A DNA stretch of 64,000 nucleotides, from the NCBI RefSeq assembly GCF_036898095.1, contig NC_090763.1, positions 52,706,043 to 52,770,042 of the forward strand. Reading direction: 5' to 3'. Below are positions 9,494 through 22,571 of the stretch, piece after piece. Positions within the stretch are counted from its first letter, which is position 1, and the number at the start of each line of letters is the position of its first letter. The DNA comes from Palaemon carinicauda (taxonomy: Eukaryota; Arthropoda; Malacostraca; Decapoda; Palaemonidae). The position numbers and the translations under genes are program-made. The notes under the pieces are model-generated. The model was not told the origin of the DNA, ran no database searches, and saw only the letters and a program-made list of their open reading frames with translations.

Positions 9494-12400
9494 GTGAGAC
9501 AGACGCATTGCAGTAAATCAATTTATTATTGATATGTAATAGTAGCATGACTATGAACCTGTTCAACGTTCTATTTAATCCATTATATTGAAGGTAATAT
9601 ACCGGTCACAGGTCTAATCCATGAAAAATTGTACCCTAATAGATTCAAATGCATTTTAACCTGTGCAACCATGGTCTGCCGGTAGGGTAGTACCTTGGCT
9701 AAACTGTTACTGGGTAACTGACAAAGGTAACCTATTATAGGTTACCTTTCTTCTTATGGTAATCTTCCTGAAGTCAACGAATTTGTTCGAAAATGTAGGC
9801 TAGCTGGTATTAGTGCACAAGAGAATTAATAATAGGATATTGGAACGGTGTAAATACTACCCCCAGAGATTTATATGGTCGTTTAACTGGCCAGGTAGTA
9901 ATACAGTAATTGAGGTCCCTCTCTAGTTATGGATCATTTTAGTACATATAGATCCTTCGGGTAGTTTGTAGCGCTACGGCCAAGCCTCCTAATTTGCTTA
10001 TTATCTCTCCGACTGTTATCTTGTATAGAATAAAAACGTTTGGAAATGGTCTACGGATCTTAAATATGTTGTGTAAGGGGGGGGGTCCAAAGGGCGCAGC
10101 CCCCCTGGGTAAGGACACGGCTTTTAGCATAGGTTAGGTGGGTTTTTTATGTTAGCTTCTCCCGTCGTACTCGTAGGTAAGGAAACTGTTGTGTAAGGGG
10201 GGGGGGTCCGAGGGGGCGAAGCCCCCCTGGGTAAGGATACGGCTTTTAGCATAGGTTAGGTGGGTTTTTTAAGTTAGCTTCTCCTGCCAAAATCGTTTTT
10301 AGAACGACGGCCACAGTTCAGAATATTCTCGTTTTCTACGGGATCTGGCCGTCACCCTACAAAGGCTCCGATCCTTCTTTAGTTACGGATCATTTTTCCT
10401 TTGCCCATGCATACACTGAGTAATCTGGCCCATGTGTAAACATTCTCTTCTTTCCTCATATACCTGACAACACTAAGAAATAAAGAATGTCTTCACTCAA
10501 GGGGTTAATTACTGCACTGTAATTGACTAGTGGCTATATAAGAATTGGTAAGGGTAGAACTAGAAGAGAAACTTTAGTTATGGTATGCAGCTCTTCTAGG
10601 AGAAGAACACTTCAAAGTCAAACCATTGTTCTCTAGTCTTGGGTAGTAACATAGCCTCTGTACCATGGTTTTTCCATTGTCATGTGTTAGAAAGTTAAAG
10701 ATTTCAGTTAATATATAATACTTTAATTTCTATTCAAATACAAAAGATATATTTTTCAAATAATTTTTTTGTGTTTTATTCATTTCTGACTATGAAAATT
10801 TTGGGGCAAACCACCCATTCTTGTTTTTAAGTGCTTCAATAGTGTGGACTCGACAATAAACGACCATTATGGCGTGTGAAATGCTGAATGGCCTGAAATG
10901 AACATGATAAAAGGACAAAGTCCTGTAGAGAGCAGCATTCCCCTGCTGTATAGGACCAGAAGCGCAGCCTTTTAAGTAAAACTAAAGTATGCGGAGGATT
11001 CCAGTGGGAAAGCTGAGATTTGGACAGAGATACACCTAAAATAAGTGATGTTAAAAAATATTAATGTCAGAAATGCATAATAAACACAGGATAGTCAGTA
11101 CGAAAAATAAATGTTTTGTGTAAGTGCTTGAAATTAAACTATCATAAACATCATGTACCTCAAATAGTTTTTTGGTTTGCCGTGGCTTGCTTCCCTCGCA
11201 AATAAACATTATTTCACTGCTCCTCTGTTCTGCGGTACATGGATGTGCAGTGCATACCATCCTCGTGGGTCACTATTTAGAATATCATAATTACCCATAA
11301 TTTATATCATGTCTCGAATGATTTCTGCTCCTCCATGGCTTACTTTGCTTGCAAATAAACAATCTCAATGCTCCTCTGTTCTGGCAAGCAGTGAATGGAT
11401 GAGCTGCGCACACCACAATTATGTATGTCATTATTTTGGTTAATATTTTTACTTTCTCGGGAGCATCAATAGCCATATATAGAATAGAGAATGTTTTAAA
11501 CACAATCAATGACCAAAATATATGAAATTACAATATATTTTAAAATCTTTTTAGTTGTTGTGGAACTGAACTGGATGATGAAAAAGGGTTCTTGTAAAAT
11601 CACTTCCGGGAACTTAGTCATAAATATTTGGAAGCTCATAATTGATTGAAAAAGCTTGCTATTGATTACATCATACAGTACAAAACACAGAAAGCTGCCA
11701 AAATCTAATGCAAGCAACGATTGCCCAGTAACCCAAAATCGTTCTCCCAAAAGTGAACAATGAACTTGGAAAATTAATGGGTGTTCACATTTTAGTTGAT
11801 CGATATGAGAGTTATTATGCTGCAGCTCCCATTAGTCATACAGAAACAAATGCCAAAATAGCCAGCATTCATCCATATCCATTTCTTATAGCAAATTCCA
11901 GTTTTCAATATTAAACTTACCCGATAATCATGTAGCTGTCAACTCCGTTGCCCGACAGAATTCTACGGAAGGGATACGCCAGCGATCACTATACTAGAAG
12001 GGGGTGTACTCACCAGCGCCACCTGTGGCCAGGTACTGCAGTACTTCTTGTTGACACCACCTCAATTTTTCCTCTGTCGTGCTTCCGGCAAGACGTTCAT
12101 GGATACGCTTATATTTTGGAGTCTTGTTCACGGTTTTTGGTGAAGTATTGCTCTAAGATTTCAGCTTTCGCTATACTGGAAACTTTTCTATTAGCTTAGA
12201 TAGCTTTTATTTGATTTGATTAATGGTTAACGATCTTTTGCTTTATTTGGAATCCCCCTTGACTAGCTCTTTGATTCAAGATGTCCGACCTTTCTCAAGC
12301 CCCTCCCCATAGACGATGTAGGACTTGTAATAGGCGTATTCCGAAGGCCTCGGTTGATCCTCACACCGCTTGTTCCGACTGTAGGGAAATATCCTGTCAG

Positions 12401-15400
12401 TTGGAAGATCGATGTGAGGAATGTGCCGGACTTTCGGAACTTGAGTTTGTTCGATTCCTTAAATATACCACTAAGTTAGAGAGAGAGAGAGTTAGGAGGA
12501 GTTCTGCTCGCTCTTCGCTTTATTCCTCACCTCATGATCCTCAACCTTTTCCTCCCCCTGTAGTGGCTACCCCCGAACCTACTATTTGTGCTCAGCCTGA
12601 TATGTCCGATGTTTTGCGTGCCATTCAGGCTTTAGGTGACAAAGTGGAATCGGTAGTGAGTGACCACAAGTTCCTCTTGGCGGACGTCAAGGAACTTAAG
12701 GTCAAAAGTGCAGTGGGAAGTGGTAGTGCCAGTGCTGTGCCGAGTGCTAGTGTCAGTGCGGTGCCGAGTGCTAGTGTCAGTGTCAGTGTTGTGCGTGAGG
12801 GTACTTCTGTGCGTGCCAGTCGTCCTCCCAGTCCGGGACCTCTTGCAAGCTCCCAAGCCCAGGGGAGAAGCAATGTCGAAGGGCAAAAGGGTTCGGCAGG
12901 CCTTGATCGGCGCACAGAAGTATCCTCGGTGGTTGCGGGCGTGTCTTACAGAGACCGTCACTCCCACCCGCAGACGATTGAGCCCTTATTTTCCTCGTCT
13001 GCAGAAGAAATTTCGGGGAGAAAACGCTGGACTCAGGTCTCAAGACCTCTTAAACGTAAAGTCCAGACCTCAAGAGTTCAACAACCCGGATGCAGTCATT
13101 GGGTTAGCTCTGACTCTCCGCAGTCATCAGGTGACTGCACACCTCCTAAGAGAGGTAAGGCGATGCCTCAACAGACCTCATCTTCTGTTAAGGCTTTGCC
13201 TCAACAGACCTTATCGTCTGTTGATCCCAAGATGACTTTGCTGCAGTCCATGCAGTCGCAGCTTGCGGTCTTAATGCGTGAGTTTCAGGCAGAGAAGGTT
13301 ACACCTCCTCCTGCGAGCGCTCCGCCTCACCGCAGTCCAGTCTGCCAGACGTACGAAGTTGAGGTTCCTCAAGCTACCTTACCGCGTTCGGAGTTGCCAG
13401 TTACCAGCGTTGTGCAGCAACCTCCACCTTCCTTAAGGCAACCTCAACAATGGGAACAGGAGTCTTATGCCTTTCATCCTCCTCTTCCTTTGAGGCAAGA
13501 TTTTCTTGCGGTTAGACCATCTTCGAGGCAACAACCTCTTGAGGTACGACAACCTCTACCATCCTTGAGGCAGCCACCTCAGCTCTCGCAGCTGCTACCT
13601 CAACTTTCCTCAAGGCGAGAGCCTCAACTCTTGAGGCTAGCACCTCAAGAACCTCAACTCGTGAGACAGGAACTGCGTTCTGCGCAGCCGCTACCTCAAC
13701 TCTCGCAGCTCACACCTCAAGAACCTCAACTCGTGAGACAGGAACCTGCTACTGCGCATCCACCTCAACCCTTGAAGCAAGCGCAACTCTTGAGACAGGA
13801 AACTCATGCTAGGAGTCAGCCACCTCAACGCATGCACCTACCTTCCTCTACTCTACTTGACCAGTCTTTGCAGCCTGAACCTCAGGTTTTAATACAGTCG
13901 CCTCTCTCCACACTTGCTCCTCAAACCGCCGCAGAACCTCCTTCATCCCAACCTCTTGACTTTGTCGTTACCAGCCCTCATCCTCTTCAACAGAGACTTG
14001 AGGATGAAACCGCAAGTGTTTATGCACCCGCTTGTCAGGATTCTGCTGTTCAGCACACCGCTGTAACTTTACCTCTCGCTTCGCACCACTCTGGTGATGA
14101 GGTTTCTGAGGAGGAAGCTGCGCACCTAGATGATCCCTCTTCGGACGTGGAGGAACCCAAGTCTTCTCCTCCCTCCATTGACTTTCGCAAGGTCCTGGCT
14201 CTTTTCAGAGAGGTTTACCCGGATCATTTTGTTTCTGCTACCCCTCGCTCTCCTCCATCTGAGTTTTCGCTAGGCATGCAACCTGTTAAGTCGGCCTATA
14301 CTAAGCTCGTCTTTGCTAGATCCTCTAAGAGAGCTTTAAGAATGTTAGGGGATTGGTTGCAGTCCAAACAGCAACTAGGGAAGACTTCTTTTATGTTCCC
14401 TCCTACTAAGCTGACTTCTAAGGCGGGCGTATGGTATGCCACAGGAGAGGAACCAGGCTTGGGAGTCCCTGCCTCTGCCCAGGCTGACTTCTCAAGTTTG
14501 GTCGACTCTCCACGTAGATCGGCTATGAGGCGCTCTAAGGTCTGCTGGACCTTTTCCGACTTAGACCACTTCTTAAAGGGTATATTTCGTGCCTTTGAGA
14601 TTTTCAATTTTCTCGACTGGTGCCTGGGGGCCTTGAGCAAGAAGACTGCCCCTGCTGACAAGGACTCAGCCATGCTTATAATGTCCTGTATGGATAAAGC
14701 AATTCGGGATGGGTCCGGCGAACTTGCATCAATGTTTGTTTCAGGAGTACTCAAGAAAAGGGAACAACTTTGCACTTTTCTTTCTACTGGCATCACCTCT
14801 TGTCAAAGGTCTCAGTTACTTTTTGCTCCGCTTTCTAAGTTCCTGTTCCCCGAAGAGCTTATCAAGGATTTGTCTGCGGCCCTTATTCAGAAGGACACTC
14901 ATGACCTTGTGGCCTCTTCAGCTCGTAAGGCTAAGGTTGCTCCTTCAGTTCCCAGAACTTACCGCACCCCAGTGGCCGATACTCCTGCTACAAGATTTAT
15001 TCCGCCCTTTCGTGGCAGAGCCCCCAGCCGAGGAAGTACCCGTCCAGACTCTTCCAGGGGCAGGTCTAAGAAAGGTCCCAAGACTTCAAAAGGCAAACAC
15101 TGACTCTCCTCCTCTCCAGACAGCAGTAGGAGCCAGACTCAAGACCTTCTGGCAAGCTTGGGAAAGAAGAGGTGCAGACGCCCAGTCTGTCAAGTGGCTA
15201 AGGGAGGGTTACAGGATACCATTCTGCCGCAATCCCCCTCTGACCACTTCTCCCATCAACCTCTCTCCCAACTACAAGGAAAAGGACAAGAGGCTAGCGT
15301 TACACCAGGAGGTGTCGCTCCTGTTACAGAAGAAGGCAGTGGTGATAGTCCGGGACCATCAATCCCCGGGCTTCTACAACCGTCTCTTTCTGGTGGCCAA

Positions 15401-18400
15401 GAAGACAGGAGGTTGGAGACCGGTGCTGGACGTCAGCGCGCTCAATGCTTATGTCACCAAGCAGACGTTCACTATGGAGACGACGAAGTCGGTCCTAGCA
15501 GCGGTCAGGCAGGAGGACTGGATGGTCTCGTTGGATCTGAAAGACGCTTACTTTCACGTTCCTATTCATCCAGACTCCCAACCTTTCCTGAGATTCGTTT
15601 TTGGAAAGGTTGTGTACCAATTCCAAGCCCTGTGTTTTGGCCTAAGCACAGCTCCTATGGTGTTTACGCATCTGATGAGGAATATTGCAAAATTCCTCCA
15701 CTTATCGGACATCAGAGCCTCCCTTTATTTAGACGACTGGCTGTTAAGAGCCCCCACAAGTCGTCGCTGTCTGGAGAGTCTCAACTGGACTTTGGACTTG
15801 ATCAAGGAACTGGGTCTATTGGTCAACTTAGAAAAGTCCCAGCTCATTCCCTCCCAATCCATCGTTTACCTGGGAATGGAGATTCGGAGTCAGGCTTTTC
15901 GGGCTTTTCCATCGGCCCCAAGGATAAGCCAAGCCCTAGAATGCATCCTGAGCATGCTGAAGAGGAACAGTTGCTCGGTGAGACAGTGGATGAGTCTAAC
16001 AGGGACCCTGTCATCGTTAGCCCTGTTCGTCGAGTTAGGGAGACTCCACCTCCGCCCTCTCCAATTCCATCTAGCAGCTCACTGGGACAAGGATTTGACG
16101 CTCGAAGCAGTCTCTATTCCTGTCACCAAAGAGATGAAGACTACTCTCTTGTGGTGGAAGACCAACATCCTTCTCAAGGAGGGTCTATCGTTAGCGATTC
16201 AGACCCCCAATCTTCATCTCTTTTCGGACGCATCAGACTCGGGCTGGGGCGCGACCTTGAACGGACAGGAATGCTCGGGAACATGGAACAAGGAACAGGA
16301 AACGCTCCACATCAACTGCAAGGAGCTGCTGGCCTTAATGAACTTCAAGTCCCTCCTGTTAGGCAAGGTGGTGGAGGTGAACTCCGACAACACCACAGCC
16401 TTGGCTTACATCTCCAAGCAGGGAGGGACCCATTCGAGGAAGCTGTACGAGATAGCAAGGGACCTCCTCATTTGGTCAAGAAGTCTAAATCTCACTCTGG
16501 TAACGAGGTTCATTCAGGGCAACATGAACGTCTCAGCAGATCGCCTCAGCAGAAAAGATCAAGTCATCCCCACGGAATGGACCCTTCACAAGAGCGTGTG
16601 CAACAGACTTTGGACCTTGTGGGGTCAGCCTACGATAGATCTGTTCGCCACCTCCATGACCAAGAGGCTTCCTTTGTACTGTTCCCCAGTTCCAGACCCA
16701 GCAGCAGTTCACGTGGATGCTTTTCTGCTGAATTGGTCCCATCTCGACCTATATGCATTCCCGCCGTTCAAGATCATCAACAGAGTCATTCAGAAGTTCG
16801 TCTCGCACGAAGGGACACGGCTGACGCTGGTTGCTCCCCTTTGGCCTGCAAGAGAATGGTTCACAGAGGTACTACAATGGCTGGTCGACGTTCCCAGGAC
16901 TCTCCCTCTAAGAGTGGACCTTCTACGTCAACCTCACGTAAACAAGGTACACCCAAACCTCCACGCTCTTCGTCTGACTGCCTTCAGACTGTCGAAAGAT
17001 TCGCTAGAGCTAGAGGCTTTTCGAAGGAGGCAGCCAGAGCGATTGCCAGAGCAAGGAGGGTATCCACTCGTAGAGTCTACCAATCCAAGTGGGAAGTCTT
17101 CCGAAGCTGGTGCAGAGCCAATGCAGTTTCCTCTACCAATACCTCTGTAACCCAAGTAGCTGACTTCCTATTACATCTAAGGAATGTGAGATCCCTTTCG
17201 GCTCCTACGATTAAAGGGTACAGAAGTATGTTGGCTTCAGTTCTCCGCCACAGAGGTTTGGACCTTTCCTCCAACAAGGACCTTCAAGACATCCTTAAAT
17301 CTTTCGAGACTTCTAAAGAACGTCATTTATCCACTCCAGGCTGGAATCTAGACGTAGTCTTAAGGTTCCTTATGTCTCCTAGGTTCGAACCTCTCCAGTC
17401 AGCTTCCTTCAAAGACCTTACTCTCAAGACTCTTTTCCTCGTCTGCCTTGCAACAGCTAAAAGAGTTAGTGAGGTTCACGCCTTCAGCAAGAACATTGGG
17501 TTCACATCCGAATCAGCAACATGTTCTTTACAGCTCGGATTTTTAGCTAAGAATGAACTTCCTTCACGTCCTTGGCCTAGATCGTTCGAAATTCCTAGCC
17601 TTTCCAACATGGTGGGTAACGAGCTAGAAAGAGTTCTTTGCCCTGTCAGAGCTCTGAAATACTATCTTAATAGGTCAAAACCTATACGAGGACAGTCAGA
17701 AGCCTTATGGTGTGCAATCAAGAAACCTTCGATGCCTATGTCCAAAAACGCAGTTTCGTATTATATAAGGCTTCTGATTAGAGAAGCCCATTCTCACATG
17801 AAGGATGAAGACCTTGCTTTGCTGAAGGTAAGGACCCACGAAGTGAGAGCTGTAGCCACTTCGATGGCCTTTAAACAGAACCGTTCTCTGCAGAGCATTA
17901 TGGATGCAACTTATTGGAGGAGCAAGTCAGTGTTTGCATCATTTTATCTTAAAGATGTCCAGTCTCTTTACGAGAACTGCTACACCCTGGGACCATTCGT
18001 AGCAGCGAGTGCAGTAGTAGGTGAGGGCTCAGCCACTACATTCCCTTAATCCCATAACCTTTTTTAACCTTTCTCTTGAATGCCTTTTTGTTGTTTTTTG
18101 GGTTGTTACGGTAGGCTAAGAAGCCTTCCGCATCCTTTTTGATTTGGCGGGTGGTCAATTCGTTCTTGAGAAGCGCCTGGGTTAGAGGTTGTGTAGAGGT
18201 CCTTTAGTATGGGTTGCAGCCCTGTATACTTCAGCACCTTAGAGTTGTTCAGCCTCCTAAGAGGAACGCTGCGCTCAGTAAGGAAGACGAACTTATTAAA
18301 GGCAGAGTAATGGTTCAAGTCGACTTCCTTACCAGGTACTTATAATTTCATTGTTATTTTGAATAACTGATAATATGAAATACGGGATACTTAGCTATCT

Positions 18401-21400
18401 TATAGTCATGTACACTGGTTTTCACCCACCTCCCTGGGTGTGAATCAGCTACATGATTATCGGGTAAGTTTAATATTGAAAAATGTTATTTTCATTAGTA
18501 AAATAAATTTTTGAATATACTTACCCGATAATCATGATTTAATTGACCCACCCTTCCTCCCCATAGAGAACCAGTGGACCGAGGAAAAATTGAGGTGGTG
18601 TCAACAAGAAGTACTGCAGTACCTGGCCACAGGTGGCGCTGGTGAGTACACCCCCTTCTAGTATAGTGATCGCTGGCGTATCCCTTCCGTAGAATTCTGT
18701 CGGGCAACGGAGTTGACAGCTACATGATTATCGGGTAAGTATATTCAAAAATTTATTTTACCAATGAAAATAACATTTTCACTAGAAATTCAGTATCATA
18801 CTGTATAGGGATTGTTTCTTTCATTTTGACTACAAGCAATTCGTATGCTTTCCCTTTTCATGTGCCTTGTCGCAATAGCTCAGGCTCTGAATATTCCTCA
18901 AATACTCATTATTTTTATAGAACGGAGTTAAGTCTGACCTAAAAGACTTTTTAATCCAAATGTCAGCCATCTGTAATGTCTGTTAAAAGTTTCTGAGGTT
19001 GAATTTGCTTATTGAATGAATTACATCTCTGAAGGTCTGGCCAAAGTAAACTCCATTCATGGGCAAACTAACAGTCCTGGTCGAAGAGGGTCCGGACGTA
19101 ATGTGAATGACCTATTTAGGCCGCACCAAACAGCCTAATCATACAGCTTAGATGATGAAGCCAGAAGCAGCGAGGAACACTACCATTGACACTCGGACAT
19201 GGTTTAACCCCGCCCACTCTGTCCAAACTTTAGAGGCCCGGTTCATAGTGAATGGGCACCTTTACCCTCTTACGACAAGGACGCACCTGATCGTAGTACT
19301 GTATTTAAAATTGTGATCAATTGCCGTCAGTAGCCTTTGCTCACGCGTCACCCAGGACTAGGTTCAGATCTGTTCCTTCTCTAATATAGAAGAATCACCA
19401 AAACAGGTGGGTGAAGCAGAACCCACAGAGGTGGAGTGTGTTGCTCCCCTAGAAGTCCCAACCATAGACTTGGGAGAAGCCTCACATTTCATAAAAATTA
19501 TGAGCCTTATTAGGCATATTGACAATCTTAGAGAACCTCCTCATGCTCGAATAACGTAGAGATGCTACGTAATTGATGATTTCTTTCCAGAACCCTAAAG
19601 CACGTATCAAAAGTTTGATGTACTATCAAATTAAAATAGAGTTACCTTGAAGTTACTTAAACAAATTTCAGATTAAGAAAATTCACCAAGATCAAGTAGA
19701 TCATCCAGATTACCCTCTTCAACTCTCTCGTCAGTAAAAAGTTTTATGTGCATACAGAAGCACATCTTAGTCCTTTACCTATTGACCCAGATGTAGGTAA
19801 TCTGACACCAGGCACTTCTAGTGACAAACTAAGTAATTTGTCTGCAATTATTTCTGCTTAAGAATTGCAGAACTTTGAAGTCCTGTCCATGTCAGCATTT
19901 CAAGTCTGCTTCTAGTTAGGTCATTGATCAGGAGCAGTATCTTACTTTGCTGTTTCAGAAAATCTATCAGATCCTGACATTTGTAAACAATATGATGAAC
20001 TCTTACATTCAGGAACAAAAGCCTTGAAATATGTTCTTCTCCAAACAGCATTTATTAAGAGCAATTGTGTTCTCAAAAGAAGAGACGATGTTGTCTCAAA
20101 GTTTCGTCCCATGATACATAGATATGTGTTTGCCCTTCAAATCTCTATTGTGATTGACCACCCAACTTTTTTCCCACATGCAGAGGTAGTTGCTGCAGTG
20201 GAAAAGTGCGAGAAATCTAGCCAGGCCCCTCTTTTCCAAAGAGCTGCTGCAGCATGGTTCTCAGCTCCTCACCCAGCAATGCCTCACCCATCACCACTTA
20301 AATAGGCACCTCAACATCGTTTACTTCCAGAACCAGACCATGTTCACCATCATAAAAGACAACCAGGACCCTTAGCTTTGTTTTGGTGTAGAGGCCATCC
20401 CTAAGCCTGAAAGAACCGAGGATGTCGAGGCGGCAAGTTCCCTGACTTAGCACCAGTAGGGGAATGGCTGCAACGTCATTAGACAAGGTGACTGTTCTTC
20501 GGGGCAGACCCCTGGATGGTAGAAGTCCTTTGTTCATAATAGTGCATCTGCTTCATGAGCTGTGTCCCACCTCTAACACAGAATCCAACAATTCCATCAT
20601 TATATTTGGTGGGATCCCAGGAAGATCTTTTATTAGAGAAGGAAGTGGCCCATTTGGTGGAGAAGAATGACATCAAAGAAGTCTCAGACAGGTCCAAAGG
20701 TTTCTTCAACAGCTTCTTCATGGTAGAGAAACTGACATGAATATGGAGACCTGTCATAGACCTTACCCGCTTGAACCAATTTGTCCATGAAACTAAGTTC
20801 AAAATGGAAACTCCTAGCCCAGTAATTCAGGCAATCGGAAAGAACATCTTCCTGTTAACCATAGATCTTCAAAAGGTATACTTCCAGATCAAGGAGGTGC
20901 AGTACCTATGAGAAAGGTTTTATCAGTTCAAGGTGCTGTGCTTCAGCCTGTCAACAGCCCGACAGGTGTTTACTCATCTGTTCTATATTTTCCTCATGTG
21001 CACATGCCATGGGAATCAGACTCCTGCGTTACCTGGACGTTTGGCTGTTACTGGTAGAATCAAGGTCTTAGCATTTCCTCGAAAGAGAGCTCCTTCTCAA
21101 GTGTTGCTGCAATTTGGGGATACGGTTAAATTACAAGTCCAGCTACTGAGACAGACCAAATCACCCTTCCTTGAGAAAGACTTCCTCCAAGCCCATCTTT
21201 GGCTGAAACTTCTTAGACACCTCACCTCTCTAAGGGGCCTTATGAGAAGTTTGATGTATCCGAGCAAACCAAAAAATCATAAAAGGTCTTCAGAGAACTT
21301 TGGCTCCATTTAATGATTTTGTTAGGTATACAACAGATGTTCAGCTCCGAAACAACCTTTAAAGCCCGGGCGGGCCATGAACCTGCTGGTATAATCAAAC

Positions 21401-22508
21401 TACTGGTATATGAGGTTGCCAGAACCTTAACCCCCTTAGCATCTTAATATGCTTGGGTTTCAAATTCCTGGGATAGGCTTAGTGTTCCAACTAGTTGAAA
21501 CAGGGACTTCCTCCTGCCTAAGGATAAGTCTCCTGTGTGAAGGACGATGATTTGAATTTTGTGTAGGAACAAAATAAAAGTAATTTGTATCTTTCCTAAA
21601 TATAGAAATCTGAGTCCTTTACTCATACTTTCCCACCAACACCAAATCCCTAAAGAAAGTTCCAGCTGCTATCTAGGAGAGTTGTCAGTGAGCCAGTAGG
21701 GTCAGTCACCTCCTGCCTACCAAAAGGTAACTAAAAATTACGACTATGCGGGCAAGTCCAAAACAGAAGGATGACCTAGAGGGCGCTCGTGTTGGGTGAC
21801 GGTGGCGTGGTCCAAGTGTGGTTTCTGGGGCCTTTGTTATGGCCCTTCCCTTTGATGAAGGAATTATCTAAATGGAAGACAGCCTGTGAATAGTGGTTTT
21901 CACACGCCCCTGATGTATACACGACACCCACGAGGTGCTCGCGCGAGGGTAGTAACCTCTGCATTCCATGCTTTTATCTTTCTCTGGTATATTTGGAAGA
22001 TTTATATCAGAAAAGTGTAAAGAAGGACTTTTCACCGGGCGTCACAGGTCTCTCCCCAGAAATAGGTTTTTTCTCCGTCAAAATCCCTTTCTTCTATGTA
22101 AAGGATTGTTTGGAAAAATACAGATTATTTTAATCATTTTTCTAAGTAGGGGTGTGCCTTACTATTGAACGATGATACTAAATCATAAAATGGTTATGAA
22201 AACAAAGACTATATATGTGCAGTTTGATAATCCCATATAACTTTCATCATGATTTTCATGTTGTTATGTGTGGGGCTATTGTTTGTTTTATTTTTTGAGG
22301 TTGGCTAGTAGATAACCAGTTTTATACTTACTAACCCATTTTATGATTTATCATTATTAAATACTATTTAAGACTTTCATTGCACAATTCTGTACAGTAT
22401 TTTGATTGCATTTTTACCAATATTTTACAGGAGCAGGAGAAAATTATGAGAATACACTATCAGCATTCAGGCAGTAAGTATATATTTTTTCCATTTAAAC
22501 TAGGTACA

Positions 22509-22571
<63 letters not shown>

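Larger units (their letters stand above)
11902..18779 (+). mobile_element. Complete DIRS-type tyrosine-recombinase retrotransposon (copy 1)
   Basis: Inverted terminal repeats (about 11902-12074 and 18581-18779) enclose a gag-like ORF, an overlapping RT/RNase H ORF, a tyrosine recombinase ORF and an internal complementary region (about 18440-18540). This is the diagnostic DIRS layout. All three frames are open. The ~130 bp core of the two ITRs (from CCGTTGCCCGACAG to CAATTTTTCCTC) reads the same on both sides, so the insertion is young. It sits in GDPD1 intron 1 in the sense direction. No target duplication is visible, as expected for a recombinase-integrated circle. Confidence 0.93.

Noticed and set aside
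12625..13235. Several open frames opposite to or overlapping the gag-like ORF
   Set aside because: They are shadows of a repetitive, codon-biased coding region and have no domain of their own.
15158..16950. First ~600 codons of the recombinase frame as a separate protein
   Set aside because: The stretch overlaps the RT/RNase H domain in another frame and is low-complexity; conserved recombinase sequence starts only near 16960.
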